From Sweltsa coloradensis (Eukaryota; Arthropoda; Insecta; Plecoptera; Chloroperlidae): a DNA stretch of 64,000 nucleotides. Every line of letters starts with the position of its first letter. The stretch's first letter is position 1. The stretch covers positions 434,001 through 498,000 of the forward strand of contig JAMZAV010000108.1 in assembly GCA_024449915.1 (NCBI GenBank), written 5' to 3'. The notes under the pieces are model-generated. The model saw nothing but the letters and a program-made list of their open reading frames with translations, did not search any database and was not told the DNA's origin. Of this stretch, positions 1 to 11,098 are shown piece after piece. Position numbers and translations under genes: made by a program.

Positions 1-1373
1 GCTCTGAGTAGCATTATTCCTCACATAAGCTGCGTAGAATTACTTTTCAGTCAATCCTCTTTCCTATGGGGAGCGCTAACACAGGCACACGCGCCACAAT
101 ACCTCGCTTAAAGACCACTTCAACGGCAGCCAATAGGCATACCCAATATTTCCTCATTCTATTTCCCTTTCAATCACAAGTTGTTTATATTCAAATGTGT
201 GCGGAGGGTGGGGGTTGGGGTTGGGGCCCAGGGGTGCGGAACGGTATGCATACAAGGCCGGAGCGTTATTGGTTTAGTGATGGGACGCTGGGTTCTGATT
301 CGGGACGCTGGAGGTTTATTCCTGAAGGACATCACGAGTTTTCTTCTAAAACTTGGCAAATTATCGGAATGTGTCCTTGCAATTATCGTTCCTTGGGGAT
401 TTCACCCCAGATATACAAATACTCATAGCATTTTGAAAACGATATCGATTATATTTTGTGAATGTACAATTTACTTTAATCCTTAACTTTCGATTGTTTT
501 AACCAGATTTTGTTAATGTTTTCCCCATTTACACATTGCTTGATGTATAAATCATTTCATAGCGCAAGTATCTCACATCATAAAAAAATACCTGCCAACA
601 CTGACATGGCTTAAGGCTGTTCGCCCACCAACATGTTTTACAAAAAATAGAAGTTTATGGTAAGATATTTATATTAACTTTCTCGATTAAATGTTCTCTC
701 CGTTGGTATTTTATCGACAATAAATCTTCTTGGATGTGTCCAGCTTTTGAGGAAAATAAAGGGGTAAAGAAATACCCAAGATAAATATCTCTACCCCAGG
801 GTAAGTTTCTAGTTGAACCATTAAGTTTGTAATACAGTTGGAAATCTCACGCCAGTAACCTCTTGTCTACCATGCCGTAACTCCGAAAATACGAAAATAC
901 AGTGAACACTCGCACGCAGACTAGCTGAGTGCATTATGATAAACTATTACAAAGAGACTATCGTATTTTCAGCGGTACGGCCATTGGCGTGGGTTCTCTA
1001 ACTTCATTACATACTCAATGGTTGTAGGCTACTGAAGACGTACAGCAAGCAATGGGATTTCCAACACGGGATGTCTTAGGTTCAATTCCGGACAAGGTCA
1101 ATCCTGACTTTGGTTTTCTTAAAGTATCCTTAATTCACAAGGAGAATCCTTCAATTGTTTTAATAAAAATCACTTTGACATTTCTTTTCAAATACCCACT
1201 CGTCCATAACCAAGTACGTCACAAAGATAGATGTCCATGGACGATTATAAAATTTAAAAAAGTTATTAGTATTAAGACCCGGTATGTTTTAGTTAGGATT
1301 TTTATGATCCTACACCCCGTCGTAAAGTGTCGAAGATGTTATCTACCCCGTGTGACAAATCCCCCACCCTCTA

Positions 1374-1400
1374 CACGTGTTTTCGGTTGAAGATGGCGGC
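1374..1400 (+). promoter_or_regulatory. E-box plus YY1-like motif overlapping an ATG
   Basis: A CACGTG E-box (1374-1379) lies 10 bp before AAGATGGCGGC (1390-1400), which matches the YY1 core-promoter consensus. The ATG inside it opens a short basic reading frame (MAAIAHCSRLVNRLRARM...), which could be an N-terminal targeting sequence. A GGTGAG splice-donor-like site follows at 1491-1496. This layout resembles a first exon of a housekeeping gene. There is no protein homology, and the surrounding 100 bp are only mildly CpG-rich, so it may be chance. Confidence 0.2.
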
Positions 1401-1671
1401 GATAGCACATTGTTCGCGCCTAGTGAACCGTCTTAGAGCACGTATGCAGGTCTTTTGTCTAACACGGCAAACAAAACGGCGCGCTTCCCGGGTGAGGAAA
1501 TCGTTTTCCTACGGCCAACTTCCACCCCCCACCCCCATTATTGGTCGTGTAATAAAGCGTAGGAAAGAAGGGTGACAATCGGAAATGACGACTAGTGTTA
1601 GAGGTATAGCCCGATGGCGTTCTGATATGAGAAGCTGATTTCCGAGTTTCTTACTTCATTGTCATAAATCT

Positions 1672-1704
1672 ACCCCCACCCCCCCCCACCCCCCCCCCAC
1701 ACAC
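1672..1704. repeat. Poly-C low-complexity tract
   Basis: A nearly uninterrupted run of cytosines with single A interruptions. On the minus strand it is a G-run with quadruplex potential. Confidence 0.8.
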
Positions 1705-1851
1705 GCTCCTTCCACTTCGACACACTCCGGGTTGTATAGTGTCTTCACCATTAGTGTGCGCCCTAGCCGACCACAGTATCTCATACGGAACATTGTGATA
1801 AGCACCTCTTTGGCTTATTATAAAACATGAAACTATATAACAGGTAGTAAC

Positions 1852-2091
1852 GTTATAAATATAAATCATTGAACTTTTTCACTGTTAGTTAACAAAATAT
1901 TTATTTAAACGTGATATTTCGATTTCCTTCCAGAAATATCTCGAAATATAAAAAAAATACACAAAAGTTAACAGAATATTTATTTAAATGTGATATTTCG
2001 AGATATTTCTGGAAGGAAATCGAAATATCACTTTTAAATAAATATTTTGTTAACTTACAGTGAAAAAGTCCAATGATTTATATTTATAACC
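1852..2091. mobile_element. Foldback palindromic element
   Basis: Two arms of about 95 bp are near-perfect inverted copies. The left arm (about 1852-1948) reads through AACAAAATATTTATTTAAAC and GATTTCCTTCCAGAAATATC; the right arm (about 1990-2091) is its reverse complement. About 40 bp separate them. The string cctctttggct occurs just outside both ends (1805-1815 and 2091-2101), and could be a target duplication or part of the element. No coding capacity. Probably a MITE or foldback element. Confidence 0.65.
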
Positions 2092-2108
2092 TCTTTGGCT
2101 ATTAATTG

Positions 2109-2872
2109 TTGGATGAGCGTAGCGAGCGAAGCGAAGATTCCATTTCACTACACTGGAGAAAAAAATCCGGAATGTTTTTTTTTTCTTTTTTTTTTGTATT
2201 TTTGTCTGTTTGTTAGCACGATTCCGGCTAAACCGATACTCCGATTGCGATGAAATTTTATGGAGGTCTTCGAAATCTCTGAACTTAGAACTGCCACGTT
2301 TTTGAGCACAATCGAAAAAAAATTTCTCATGAAAATCGCAATTTTACGATTTTTTTCGATTTTTAAAATTTCTTCGACTACAACACCTACATGCTTTGTC
2401 CGATTGTAATGATTTTTTCACAGAACCTTAATTTATGAATTGATATATTCGTGTAAAATTTGAGCGTTATCAAAAAAATATTTTTACGAAATCGCAATTT
2501 ACGACTTTTTTCAATTTTCAAAATTCTCCAGACAAAAAAATACCTTAATGCTTTATCGATTGTAATGATTTTTTTACAGACCTTTAATTTATGAATTATA
2601 TATTCGTGTAAAATTTGTGCGCAATCGAATAATTATTCTACTATGAAAAATTTCAATATTACGATTTTTCCTTTTAAATTACGAATCATAAAAAAAAAAT
2701 AAGTTAATTTTTATTAATTTAATTTAATTTTATTTAATTTAAGTTAAGTTTAATCTTCAACTTAGTAATGATTTTTTCACAGAACCACCTCAAATCCGCA
2801 TAACAAGTGGCAGCTCAATGCACCAATTACGCTCATCCAACAACGTCGGCGGGACTTAAGCGTTGTCCTAGT
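2109..2872 (+). mobile_element. Family A hairpin-ended repeat, copy 1
   Basis: 764 bp. It begins TTGGATGAGCGTAGCGAGCG and ends with its inverted counterpart CGCTCATCCAA, then a short CAACG...CGTTG hairpin and CCTAGT. The interior has repeats of roughly 155-160 bp around TGATTTTTTCACAGAACC. It also has a TTTGTCTGTTTGTTAGCACG segment shared with families B and C. It is non-coding. Two further copies exist in the window (3453 and 62066). The end structure (subterminal inverted repeat, 3' hairpin, CTAG-type terminus) resembles non-autonomous Helitron/Helentron elements; that class assignment is inference. Confidence 0.7.
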
Positions 2873-3040
2873 TAACAAAAAAAAAGTACAAAGAAAAATT
2901 AATGAGATCGACTTAAAAAACGTTATTATTGGACATAAATATTTTTTTAAAAAAGCTCATCCATACAATTTCGATGTAAAAAGCGTTCGCGCGACGGATT
3001 AGTCATGAACAAATGATTCAGGAATGCAAATGTGATATGG

Positions 3041-3377
3041 ATTGTGGAGGTGCCGAGGTAGAGCGAGAAAAGTTAAAACTGCATACGAATAGCATTGTTT
3101 GTTGGAGGCGCCGGGTTCGAGCGAGAAATTGAAATCATAAGAATAGCATTGTTGGTGGAGGTGCCGGGTCCTCACTTCTTGATTTTATTATTAGTTCTAC
3201 GTTATACATCCAGTTTAATTTCCGTATGGAGGTATAATTGTTGCAGTATTATTTTAAGTAAAGCTCACGTGACGGTGAATGTATTAAGTGAATTTCAAGT
3301 ATGTATGTCAGTGTACTATGAACAACAAAACGCATCTCAGTACTTGTACTTGCTCTCACAATTTTGTGTGTACATTT
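3041..3377 (+). mobile_element. LINE 3' tail with minisatellite, copy 1
   Basis: Three imperfect ~63-bp units carrying GGAGGTGCCGGGT and AAGAATAGCATTGTTG (3041-3170) are followed by about 200 bp. That second part is shared with copies at 20151 and 55745 (the GTGACGGTGAAT, GTACTTGCTCTCACAATT segment). At 20 kb the same unit directly follows a reverse-transcriptase C-terminal remnant. It is therefore read as the 3' UTR of a 5'-truncated LINE. Confidence 0.6.
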
Positions 3378-3452
3378 AAAAAAACTTGTTTTTCGACAAT
3401 CATATTTTATTCTGACATGGCCACATTCAGTGCATTTTTTTTAAAACGCTAT

Positions 3453-4219
3453 TTGGATGAGCGTAGCGAGCGAAGCGAAGATTCCATTTCACTACACTGG
3501 AGAAAAAAATCCGGAATGTTTTTTTTTCTTTCTTTCTTTCTTTCTGTATTTTTGTCTGTTTGTTAGCACGATTCCGGCAAAACCGATACTCCGATTGCGA
3601 TGAAATTTCATGGAGGCCTTCGAAATCTCTGAACTTAGAACTGCCACGTTTTTGAGCGCAATCGGGAAATTTTTTCTCATAAAAAACGTAATTTTACGAT
3701 TTTTTTCGATTTTTAAAAACTTTCTTCGACTTATAACACCTACATGCTTTAACTGATTGTAATGATTTTTTCACAGAACCTTAATTTTATGAATTAAGAT
3801 ATTCGTGCGAAATTTGAGCGTAATCGAAAAATTATTTCTCATGAAAATCGAAATTTTACGGGTTTTTTCTTTTTTAAAACAATTCTTTGACTCATAACAC
3901 CTACATGCTTTAACCGATTGTAATCATTTTTTCACAGAACCTTAATTTCATGAATTAATATATTCGTCTTAAATTTGAGCGCAATCGAATAATTATTTCT
4001 TATGAAAATTGCAATTTTACGATTTTTTTCTTTGTTAAAAATTACGATTAATTAAAAAAATTAAGTTATTTTTTTATTTTGTTTAATTTAATTAAAAAAA
4101 ATCTTCGACTAAGAAATGATTTTTTCACAGAACAACAGAAAATCCGCGTAACACATGGCAGCTCAATGCACCAATTACGGTCATCCAACAACGCGGCGGG
4201 ACTTAAGCGTTTTCCTAGT
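3453..4219 (+). mobile_element. Family A hairpin-ended repeat, copy 2
   Basis: 767 bp, same orientation and organisation as the copy at 2109. It starts TTGGATGAGCGTAGCG. It has two internal units of about 160 bp containing AACACCTACATGCTTTAAC. The terminal hairpin is AACGC (4190-4194) with GCGTT (4207-4211), and the end is CCTAGT. A TTTC microsatellite lies near 3528-3545. It sits close behind a LINE tail. Non-coding. Confidence 0.75.
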
Positions 4220-4622
4220 TATATTTAATTGCTCGCACTCATGAAACGTGTAATATGATATACCCCATTTTTTGTTTGTTTTGATTCTTTTGATTTTATG
4301 TGTTTTTCCCTTTTTCCCTAAAACTTAATTATATTTTCTGTGAACTCGATATGTGTACATTGTAAATACTAAAGTTTTTGTAATAAAAAAGTAATTAAAA
4401 AAAACAAAAAAACAGACAGGGGTTATCCTGTTCACTGTTACTGACTGTGACTTGACACTGATTTACAAAGGAGTATAATATGTATATGTATTTACCCCTG
4501 ACAACAGGAACAACTACCCACAAGTGACATCTAAATAATTAGAAATACAACATATTTATCACAGTTAAAAACAATACAAATACGATACGAACACATTAAT
4601 TAATATCAAACCCTTTTTCCAA
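4220..4622. other. AT-rich spacer, possibly LINE 3' UTR
   Basis: No ORF or recognised repeat. Because the minus-strand LINE ends its ORF at about 4623, part of this stretch may be that element's 3' UTR. I cannot place a poly(A) tail or target duplication. Confidence 0.5.
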
Positions 4623-7600
4623 CTAAGTCGGGTAGGGGGTGGGAGGGTCCCACCACATTCTTGGCTCCACGGGGTTATCGAAGCCGGCTAGCCATGCCTG
4701 ACGCTTCTCCCACATCATCTTTTTCTTCCTCTGCGTCATCAACTTCACTTTCTTCCTCTCCTCTGTCTTCTTCCTCAGGGACCTCCACCAGTTTGTTCCA
4801 TGTTTTTCGTTCTTCCCAACATTTTTCTTGGTTAATCCTTTCCCAAGCTGCATTCTCTTTTTCAAATCCATTGCTATAACTTCTTCCCATCTCAGTCTGG
4901 CCTCCCTCTTTTTCTCTGTTTGTTTCCTGCATCTTCTTCATACTGTACCTTAGGGATCCTGTCCTTCTGCATCCTCTTCGTGTATCCAAACCACCTCAGC
5001 CGTTCTTTCCCTAGCTTAAAGTTTAAACTCTCTACTCCTAGTTATTTCCTTATCTTCGTGTTCCTCATCTAATCAATCTTCGTAACTCCCATTACACTCC
5101 TTAAAAATTTCATTTCTGCAGCTTGAATTGAAACCCCAACTGGTCATGTCACTGCACCATATGTGAGTACCGTACAAATATGCTTTGTATATTAAAAGTT
5201 TGCATCTCATTGGCACTTCTTTTTTCCAAAGCAGTTTCATCACTAACTGGAAGAAACTCTCAGCGATACCAGTACGCCTTGCAATCTCCGCGTCTATTTT
5301 TCCATCGTCGAGATTATGCTGCCCAGGTATTTAAACATATGTGTCTCTACTAGTTCTTCCCCTCGAAGTACAATCTTTTTCCTATTCCCAGATTTCTTAC
5401 TTTTCCCCATAACCATCACTTCACTCTTGTCAATGCTTATCTCTAGTCCAAATTCTTCTGTACGTTCATTCCATTTCTCCACTTTCTTCTGTACCTCTTC
5501 CCATGACTTCCCCATATGAGTATATCGTCAGCATATAGTAAGGTTCTAGACGACTCGGGCCCACCCCTCTCCACTTGCCTCAATATCTCGTCGAGTACTA
5601 TATTGAAGAGCATCGGTGACAGTACACTCCCTTGTCTAAGACCTGTCTTGACTTCAAACCAATCCGTTCTGCCATCCTTAGTTTCCACGCAACTCACATT
5701 CTTCACATACATACTCTGTACTCTTTCCACCAATCTGTTATCAATCTTCTTTTTTCGGAGGCATTCCCAAACTCTCTCTCTGGGCATCCTGTCATAGGCC
5801 TTTGTAAGATCCAGAAAAAACATCCATACCTCCTCCTCCTTTTCCCTTTCTCTTTCCAAGAGCTGTCTTATTGAGAAAATCAAGTCCACGGTTGACCGTC
5901 CACTTCTGAAACCATGTCGCTCCTCCCTCAAGCCTCTTTCCACCTTTTCTTTCATTCTCTTTTCTAGCACTTTTTCATACAACTTTGCACATTGGCAAAG
6001 TAGAGTGACACCTCTATAATTACTACACTGTTTGTTGTCACCTTTTTTAAATATTGGTACTATAATACCCTTTTCCCAATCCTTTGGAATCTTTTTATCT
6101 CTCCAAGCTGCAGTCAACACTCTGAAAATCCAGTACTCCCCGTCTTTTCCTGCTGCTTTAATCGATATCTACAAACTACTTCATCTACCCCGGGTGCCTT
6201 CCCGTTTTTCATTTCCTTCAGTGCCAATTTAACTTCCGCTTCTGAGAGCTCTTCTTCCTCATCTTCTACTTCGTCTTCTCCTGCTTCACTAGGGCTATCT
6301 TCGGTAATACTTTTGTGCGCTGGTCTTCCATTCCTTAAATCCTCTACATTTAACAAACTCTGAAAATATTCTTTCCATAACTCTTTCTTCTCCTGCGAGT
6401 CGTTTGTGACGGTTCCGTTTCCTTTTCGTAGGAAATGTGATTCTAAAACTCTCCCCCTTTTCTCCTTGACAATGTTGTACAACAATTTTTTATTTCCTTA
6501 AAAATCTTCCTCCAATTTCTCTCCGAACTCCACCATACTCTTTTCTTCTCTTCTAGTACTTTTTGCTTTACCGTTTGTTTCGCCCTCCCATATTTTATGA
6601 CATTTTCCTCTGTATAATTCTTGATCTTCTCTTTCCACGCCAGTCTCTTATCGCGCACAGCTTCTTTGACTGTTTCATTCCACCACGGTGTTTCCTTCTC
6701 TTTTCTTCTCCCCGTTGCTCTTCCGCATACTTCCTCTGCACTAGTTACAAAGGCAGCCTTAAATCCTTGCCATTCTTCTTCGATTCCTGAATGTCTCCAC
6801 ATGGCAACATTTCTCGTATCTTTTGCCTAAACTTTTCTCTTTCTTCTTTTCTTTGTATCTTCCACACCTTAATTCGCGTCTTCTTTGATCTTCTATTATT
6901 CATTACATTTTTACCTTCATAGATTTTAGCTACCAGCAATCTGTGGTCGCTATCCAATGCTACTGATGGTACAACCCACACATCTTCTAACCTCTTTTCT
7001 ATTCCTTTCCCCACACAAATATAATCTATAATGGTTTCGTGCCTTGTATCCTCGTCTCCATATCCATATCTTGTTATCTTATGCTTGCACCTCTTCTTTT
7101 CAAACCAGCTATTTCCTACTTTCAAAGAGTTTCGTGCACACAATTCTAACATTTTTATTCCATCTGCATTCCTCTTTCCCCAGCCATGTGGACCCAATAC
7201 TTCTTCATAACCCTTTCTATCATCTCCAACCATGGCATTGAAATCACCCATAACGATAACGCCATTTCCTTCAATGCAACCTTCTAATTCTTCCCTGAAC
7301 TTGTCCTTCTCCTCAGTAGGTCTTCCGGTTTGGGGTGCATACACTTGTATGACATTCACATGTTCTTGATCTATTACCATTTCCACTTGTATAATTCTGT
7401 CACTTGTATATGCTATGCCTACAATATTTTCTTTATATCTTGGGCTGGCAATGAATCCTAACCCATTTCTTCCTTCTGTGCCTCCTGACCACATCAACTT
7501 GTACCCACCTCGTAAATCCTTTTCCCCTTTCCCCATCCACTTTGTCTCACTTAGTCCTAGAAGTTCAATTTTACGTTCAATCATTGTATCGATTAACTCT

Positions 7601-7632
7601 TCCATCTTTCCATTGAGCGAGACAATGTTCAA
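4623..7632 (-). pseudogene. LINE ORF2: APE-like endonuclease and reverse transcriptase, broken
   Basis: The first piece (7632-6745, 295 codons) is an APE-type endonuclease. It has SETKW (E29), VYAPQTG (98-103), GDFNA (129-133), IDYI (202-205) and SDHR (228-231), the expected metal and catalytic motifs. A linker follows in two other frames (6802-6443 and 6485-6114). The RT core is at 6120-5443, with FKKGDNKQCSNYRGVTLL, HGFRSGRSTVDLIF, motif A FLDLTKAYD, motif B GLRQGSVLSPMLF and motif C LLYADDILIW. A frameshift near 5515 moves the thumb region (ISIDKSEVMV, FKYLGSII) to 5515-5294. The C-terminal part (about 5030-4623) includes RLRWFGYTKRM and a Lys/Glu-rich tail. At least four frameshifts make it non-functional, though catalytic residues are preserved. 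Confidence 0.85.
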
Positions 7633-7735
7633 TGTACCTATTTTAACTAATCTTCGCTTTCCTGTTCCCTTTAGTTTGCAATCTTTTCAGGTTTCTCATC
7701 CTTTTAAAAGTTCGGTTGGTAATCTTTCGCTTGTT

Positions 7736-9402
7736 TTAGCATGGATTCCTCCACACCCACCTTGTACGAAAAACCTCATGCTTGATTTCTGTTTCGTTCA
7801 CTCCAATCTTCTGTAGTGCCAATCGTAGCTCGCTACCCATCTTCATCTCATCTGCATACCTGCCTGATCCCCATCGAGGTGAAAACCTACTATTTACAAA
7901 ATTCACTCCATTCACATTTGTCCACTTTTCAAGTTGATTATTAACTATACAGCTCCCTTTTCCTAGAATCCCATTCACTACTACTATGGTATCTCTTCCA
8001 TATGTCTCCCTCAACAACTTTACCACCTTTGATATTCCATCAATTATTATATTGTTATCAGTCCCTTTTCTCAAACATCACGGCTACTCGGCCATTACAA
8101 CTACCTTTCTCACAATTTCTCCTCTAGGATTGCTTTTCTCCAGTTGCCCTACCAGGTCCTCCAACATGATTCCCGGGGATGCCTTGGCCCGATATTTTTT
8201 CTCTTTCTACACCCATTCCCTGTGAGTTGCAGAAACCCCTGCACATGCTTCCACTTACGTCTCCTATTAGTAGCGCCTCACTCTGTCTTAACATACCATT
8301 CTCAGGCTTGAAAATGGGCGTGTCCTTGCACAACAGATGTTGCTGTTGCGCAAAAGGGAACCCTCTGGGGCTTGGCAGCGCCAGGGAGTTGGATGTCATG
8401 CTGTTATCGTGCGCTCCTACCAATCCTCTTCCCTCAACATGTTTAGTATGCGGCACTTTCATCCTATTCGATCAGATTGCTTGTTTTGCATAGACCTAGG
8501 CATATGACTATCAATAAGTACTCCTACCTGACACTTACTTGAGACATTGGTGTTGGTTTCACCTCTCACAACATCATTAGGTCTACTCTTAATAATACGA
8601 AGTTCCTCCACTTCTGGTTGTGTTGTACGCCTAGTTCTTTTATCTCCACACACTGATTCATTATAATGCCTACTTCGATCATTTCTTCGAGTCTATTGAA
8701 CTTTTTCTCATCTTCTTGATCCTTCTCCATCAACACTCCCCTAATTTCCTCAAATTTATTTCTCATAGACCTGTTAACCTCCCGTAATTCATCCATTTCT
8801 CGCAGCATTTTTTTGTACATCCATTCTATCTCCATCTTCCTTATTCTCCCCAATCTCTCCTCTTGATCAAATCTGGCCGTCAGCACAGTGTCAGATGGTC
8901 CATCCCATGCAACATTCAACAAAACACTTTCCATCTTTTGCATTCGTGTTTTCAGCTCGTCTACTTGCAATCGCATGAGATCTTCACCATTAGCGCTGCT
9001 GGGCTTCTTTTTTATAAACATTCTATACACCTTCCTCCTCACGATTCTCTTTCGTATGACATTGCCTATTCGTATACTACGCTTTGACTTAGGCCCACTA
9101 GACAGCGATTTGCCAACGAACCTCTGCTTATCTTCAATCACGCAAATATCCTCTGGCACAACATCAATAATTTCAAGTGTAGCACTATGTGGTAGACCTA
9201 ATTGTTCATTATTGTTCAAGGGGGGGAGTACACTACACTCTTTACAAGTCCACTCAACACTTTCCTTGGTTCCTAAACATCTATAATGCACACAAACTGC
9301 ACATATTTGACATTGTACGCCAGCACGCACTCCTTTTCCACATAACGAGCATTTCTTCCCTGTGTCAATGTCATTATCAAAAACTTGGATTATAACTCTC
9401 AA
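7736..9402 (-). pseudogene. LINE ORF1: PHD finger, coiled coil, degenerate SGNH/esterase-like domain
   Basis: The intact part starts with ATG at 9402 and runs 278 codons. Residues 18-56 form a C4HC3 PHD-type finger (C18, C21, C31, C34, H39, C42, C53, C56). A basic stretch and a long charged coiled coil (about 140-245) follow. Frameshifts then move the reading frame. The next piece (8462-8124) holds LLIGD followed by SMCRGFCNSQGM and GQGIPGNHVG, similar to the first block of SGNH esterases. The last piece (8074-7736) holds DTIVVVNG and FVNSRFSPRWGSGRYAD. The Asn/Asp expected in the third esterase block is not seen and the GDS block carries an insertion, so catalysis is unlikely. ORF1 proteins of this type bind the element's RNA in retrotransposition complexes (family knowledge). 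Confidence 0.7.
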
Positions 9403-9526
9403 CTTTTCGCACCATTAATAGTAGCTCAACATTTTTATTTGGAGTCGGATGTCTTTGCTGATAAACACTTTGGCGTAATAAGTAAAAATTGAATAAAGTA
9501 AAATGTTAATAAAAAAAAATTGAAAA

Positions 9527-9547
9527 TTCGACTGGACTCCAGTCGAA
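9527..9547. other. Perfect short palindrome
   Basis: Two 10-bp arms (TTCGACTGGA and its reverse complement) surround a single central base. It lies about 125 bp upstream of the LINE ORF1 start, so it could be part of the LINE 5' UTR, or chance. Confidence 0.5.
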
Positions 9548-9579
9548 ACATTATTATATGACATTATTTACAAATCTCG

Positions 9580-9790
9580 TTTTGGTGGAGGTGCCGGGAA
9601 TTTTCGAAAAAAATTAAGTGACGCTTACCCCACCTTTCTGACGTCCAGGGTCACCAAAAACATTCTATTACACCCTTGTCGAAGGGCATGTCGACAAAAA
9701 ACGCATGTCAATCGGAGGTCATGTTCGGTTTCTATCGTGAGACGTGAACGTGACACACACACATATACGGACATAAAAGTGATGCATATA
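9580..9790 (+). mobile_element. Family Z short repeat, copy 1
   Basis: It starts with TTTTGGTGGAGGTGCCGGG and continues through CCAGGGTCACCAAAA, GGAGGTCATGTTCGGTT and TCGTGAGACGTGA. It ends near AAAAGTGATGCAT. About 210 bp and non-coding. Copies on the same strand are at 10502 and 13512, and an inverted one is at 31230. Confidence 0.7.
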
Positions 9791-10501
9791 AGAGAGTTTT
9801 TGCTCTCTGATCTGATACCAACTCAAACATGAAAAAACTACTTTCAAACCGGTCTAACATGGGAGTAAGGTTGGTGTTTAAACCAAATTATTTTTAAAAA
9901 TTGTGCATGTTTTGGCGTGAATACTACGCAATGTATCACTCCGTTTCGATCTCATGTTTAGCAGTTGTTGAAGAACTACGTTCTCATTTTACTTATATGA
10001 GAAAGCTTTTAATGTAAACATATCTCAAATGTGGTACTTGAAAACTTCATATATTCTTTCAGTACAACTCTCACTCATGAAAAGTTATAAACGTTATCTT
10101 GATACGAAAAACAAATGTTTTATATAATACACCATTAAATACTGGTAGACTTTACAGGTTTATACAAAGACTTTGGTGTTGCTAGTGATACATCACGTGG
10201 ACAATGACTGAAATACACATTAAATGATATAATGTTGAAAAATGAGGCTTATTAGCAGTACAAAAGATCGTGGGTGCGAACATTTTGATGGGGGTGGGTT
10301 TAATGGGTGTTAATGTGGGGGTGGCAGGGGTGAAATAACTCAGAAGCTAACCGTGGGAATAACACCGTAAAATTATGACAAAGTAAAAGAATTTGCGGAA
10401 ATATAAGGTATAGGTCTCAATGCTAAATGCAATTGGAGGAATAAATTTTAAGATTTTGTTACGGTTGTTGTTGTTGTGGTTATTCGTCCAGCGTTGATCT
10501 C
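9791..10501. other. No gene seen
   Basis: AT-rich unique sequence with no ORF over 60 codons and no recognised repeat. Confidence 0.6.
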
Positions 10502-10714
10502 TTTTAGTGGTGGTGCCGGGTTAAAAGATATACCATTTTCAAGCGAAGCTACCTATGGTTACATACGCCCCAGGGTCACCAAAATCATTCTAGGCAATCC
10601 TTGTTGAAGGGCAGTGCCGACAAGAAACCGCATGACAACCGGAGGTCATGTTCGGTTGTTATCGTGAGACGTGACACACGCACAGATTTCCGGACGGACA
10701 GAAAAGTGATGCAT
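10502..10714 (+). mobile_element. Family Z short repeat, copy 2
   Basis: Same order of blocks as the copy at 9580: GTGGTGCCGGGT, CCAGGGTCACCAAAAT, GGAGGTCATGTTCGGTT, TCGTGAGACGTGACAC, GACAGAAAAGTGATGCAT. The two copies are clearly homologous, with scattered indels. Non-coding. Confidence 0.7.
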
Positions 10715-10797
10715 TTAGAGGAGTTGAGCTTCCTTAATAAATTTTACTAATCAATTTCATTAATCGGGAAACACTTCCTTCGGTGTAATTGATTATA

Positions 10798-10853
10798 TGG
10801 AAGGCACGGGTTCGATACCCGCCTATGATGGATTTTGTAATTTCTAGATTGGT
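10798..10853 (+). repeat. tRNA T-arm-like hairpin with ATTTTGTAATTTCT tail
   Basis: CACGGGTTCGATACCCG contains a B-box-like GGTTCGATACC within a hairpin. It is followed by GGATTTTGTAATTTCTAGAT, the tail arm of the tRNA-bearing palindromic family at 36039. Only the 3' half is recognisable. Confidence 0.55.
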
Positions 10854-10878
10854 TTTCGTATAATATATAATACTTTTT

Positions 10879-11098
10879 GTGGGAAGCCTGCCCAGGGTGC
10901 AATAGGATGTTGCGAATAGGACAATTGTGAAGGGATGTCCGAGGGCTGATTAAGAGGATTCAATCCCTTGCATTCGCATTAACGACTGAGGAAAACATCG
11001 GAAAAAGCCTTCAGTCAGGATTGCCGATCTCGACGGGATTTAAATCTGGGACCTCCCGAATCAGAGTCGCGCGCTTAACGCTCGAGCCAACACTGACG
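10879..11098 (-). repeat. SINE-like tRNA-derived repeat (type 2), copy 1
   Basis: Read on the minus strand it begins with a tRNA-like head (GTTGGCTCGAGCGTTAAGCG, then GATTTAAATCCCG as a decayed B box). The body contains TCGTTAATGCGAATGC and ACATCCCTTCACAATTGTCC. It is about 220 bp and shares its body with the truncated copy at 17181. No coding capacity. Confidence 0.6.

Larger units (their letters stand above)
1..1851. other. No convincing gene; mostly unique AT-rich sequence
   Basis: Short ORFs occur on both strands, but none has recognisable domains or coding-like structure. The only notable patches are a CpG-richer stretch around 1370-1500 and a cytosine run at 1672-1704, both listed separately. 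Confidence 0.6.
4623..9402 (-). mobile_element. Non-LTR retrotransposon (RTE-like ORF2, CR1-like ORF1), decayed
   Basis: A continuous minus-strand array of frame-shifted ORF pieces covers about 4.8 kb in LINE order: ORF1 (PHD finger, coiled coil, esterase-like), APE endonuclease, reverse transcriptase, C-terminal region. The endonuclease and RT wording (LGLSETKW, GDFNA, FFLDLTKAYD, YADDI) is typical of the RTE/BovB group often annotated as CFDP2-like. PHD plus esterase in ORF1 is known from CR1-like elements. Numerous frameshifts show an inactive copy. Ends beyond the ORFs are not resolved. It lies directly beside family A copy 2. Confidence 0.85.

Noticed and set aside
3041..3190. Regularly spaced repeats resembling a tiny CRISPR array
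   Set aside because: The spacers are themselves repeated, the context is a eukaryotic LINE tail, and there are no cas genes.
5516..9395. Plus-strand Ser/Phe/Leu-rich ORFs
   Set aside because: They are antisense shadows of the Lys/Glu-rich LINE frames.
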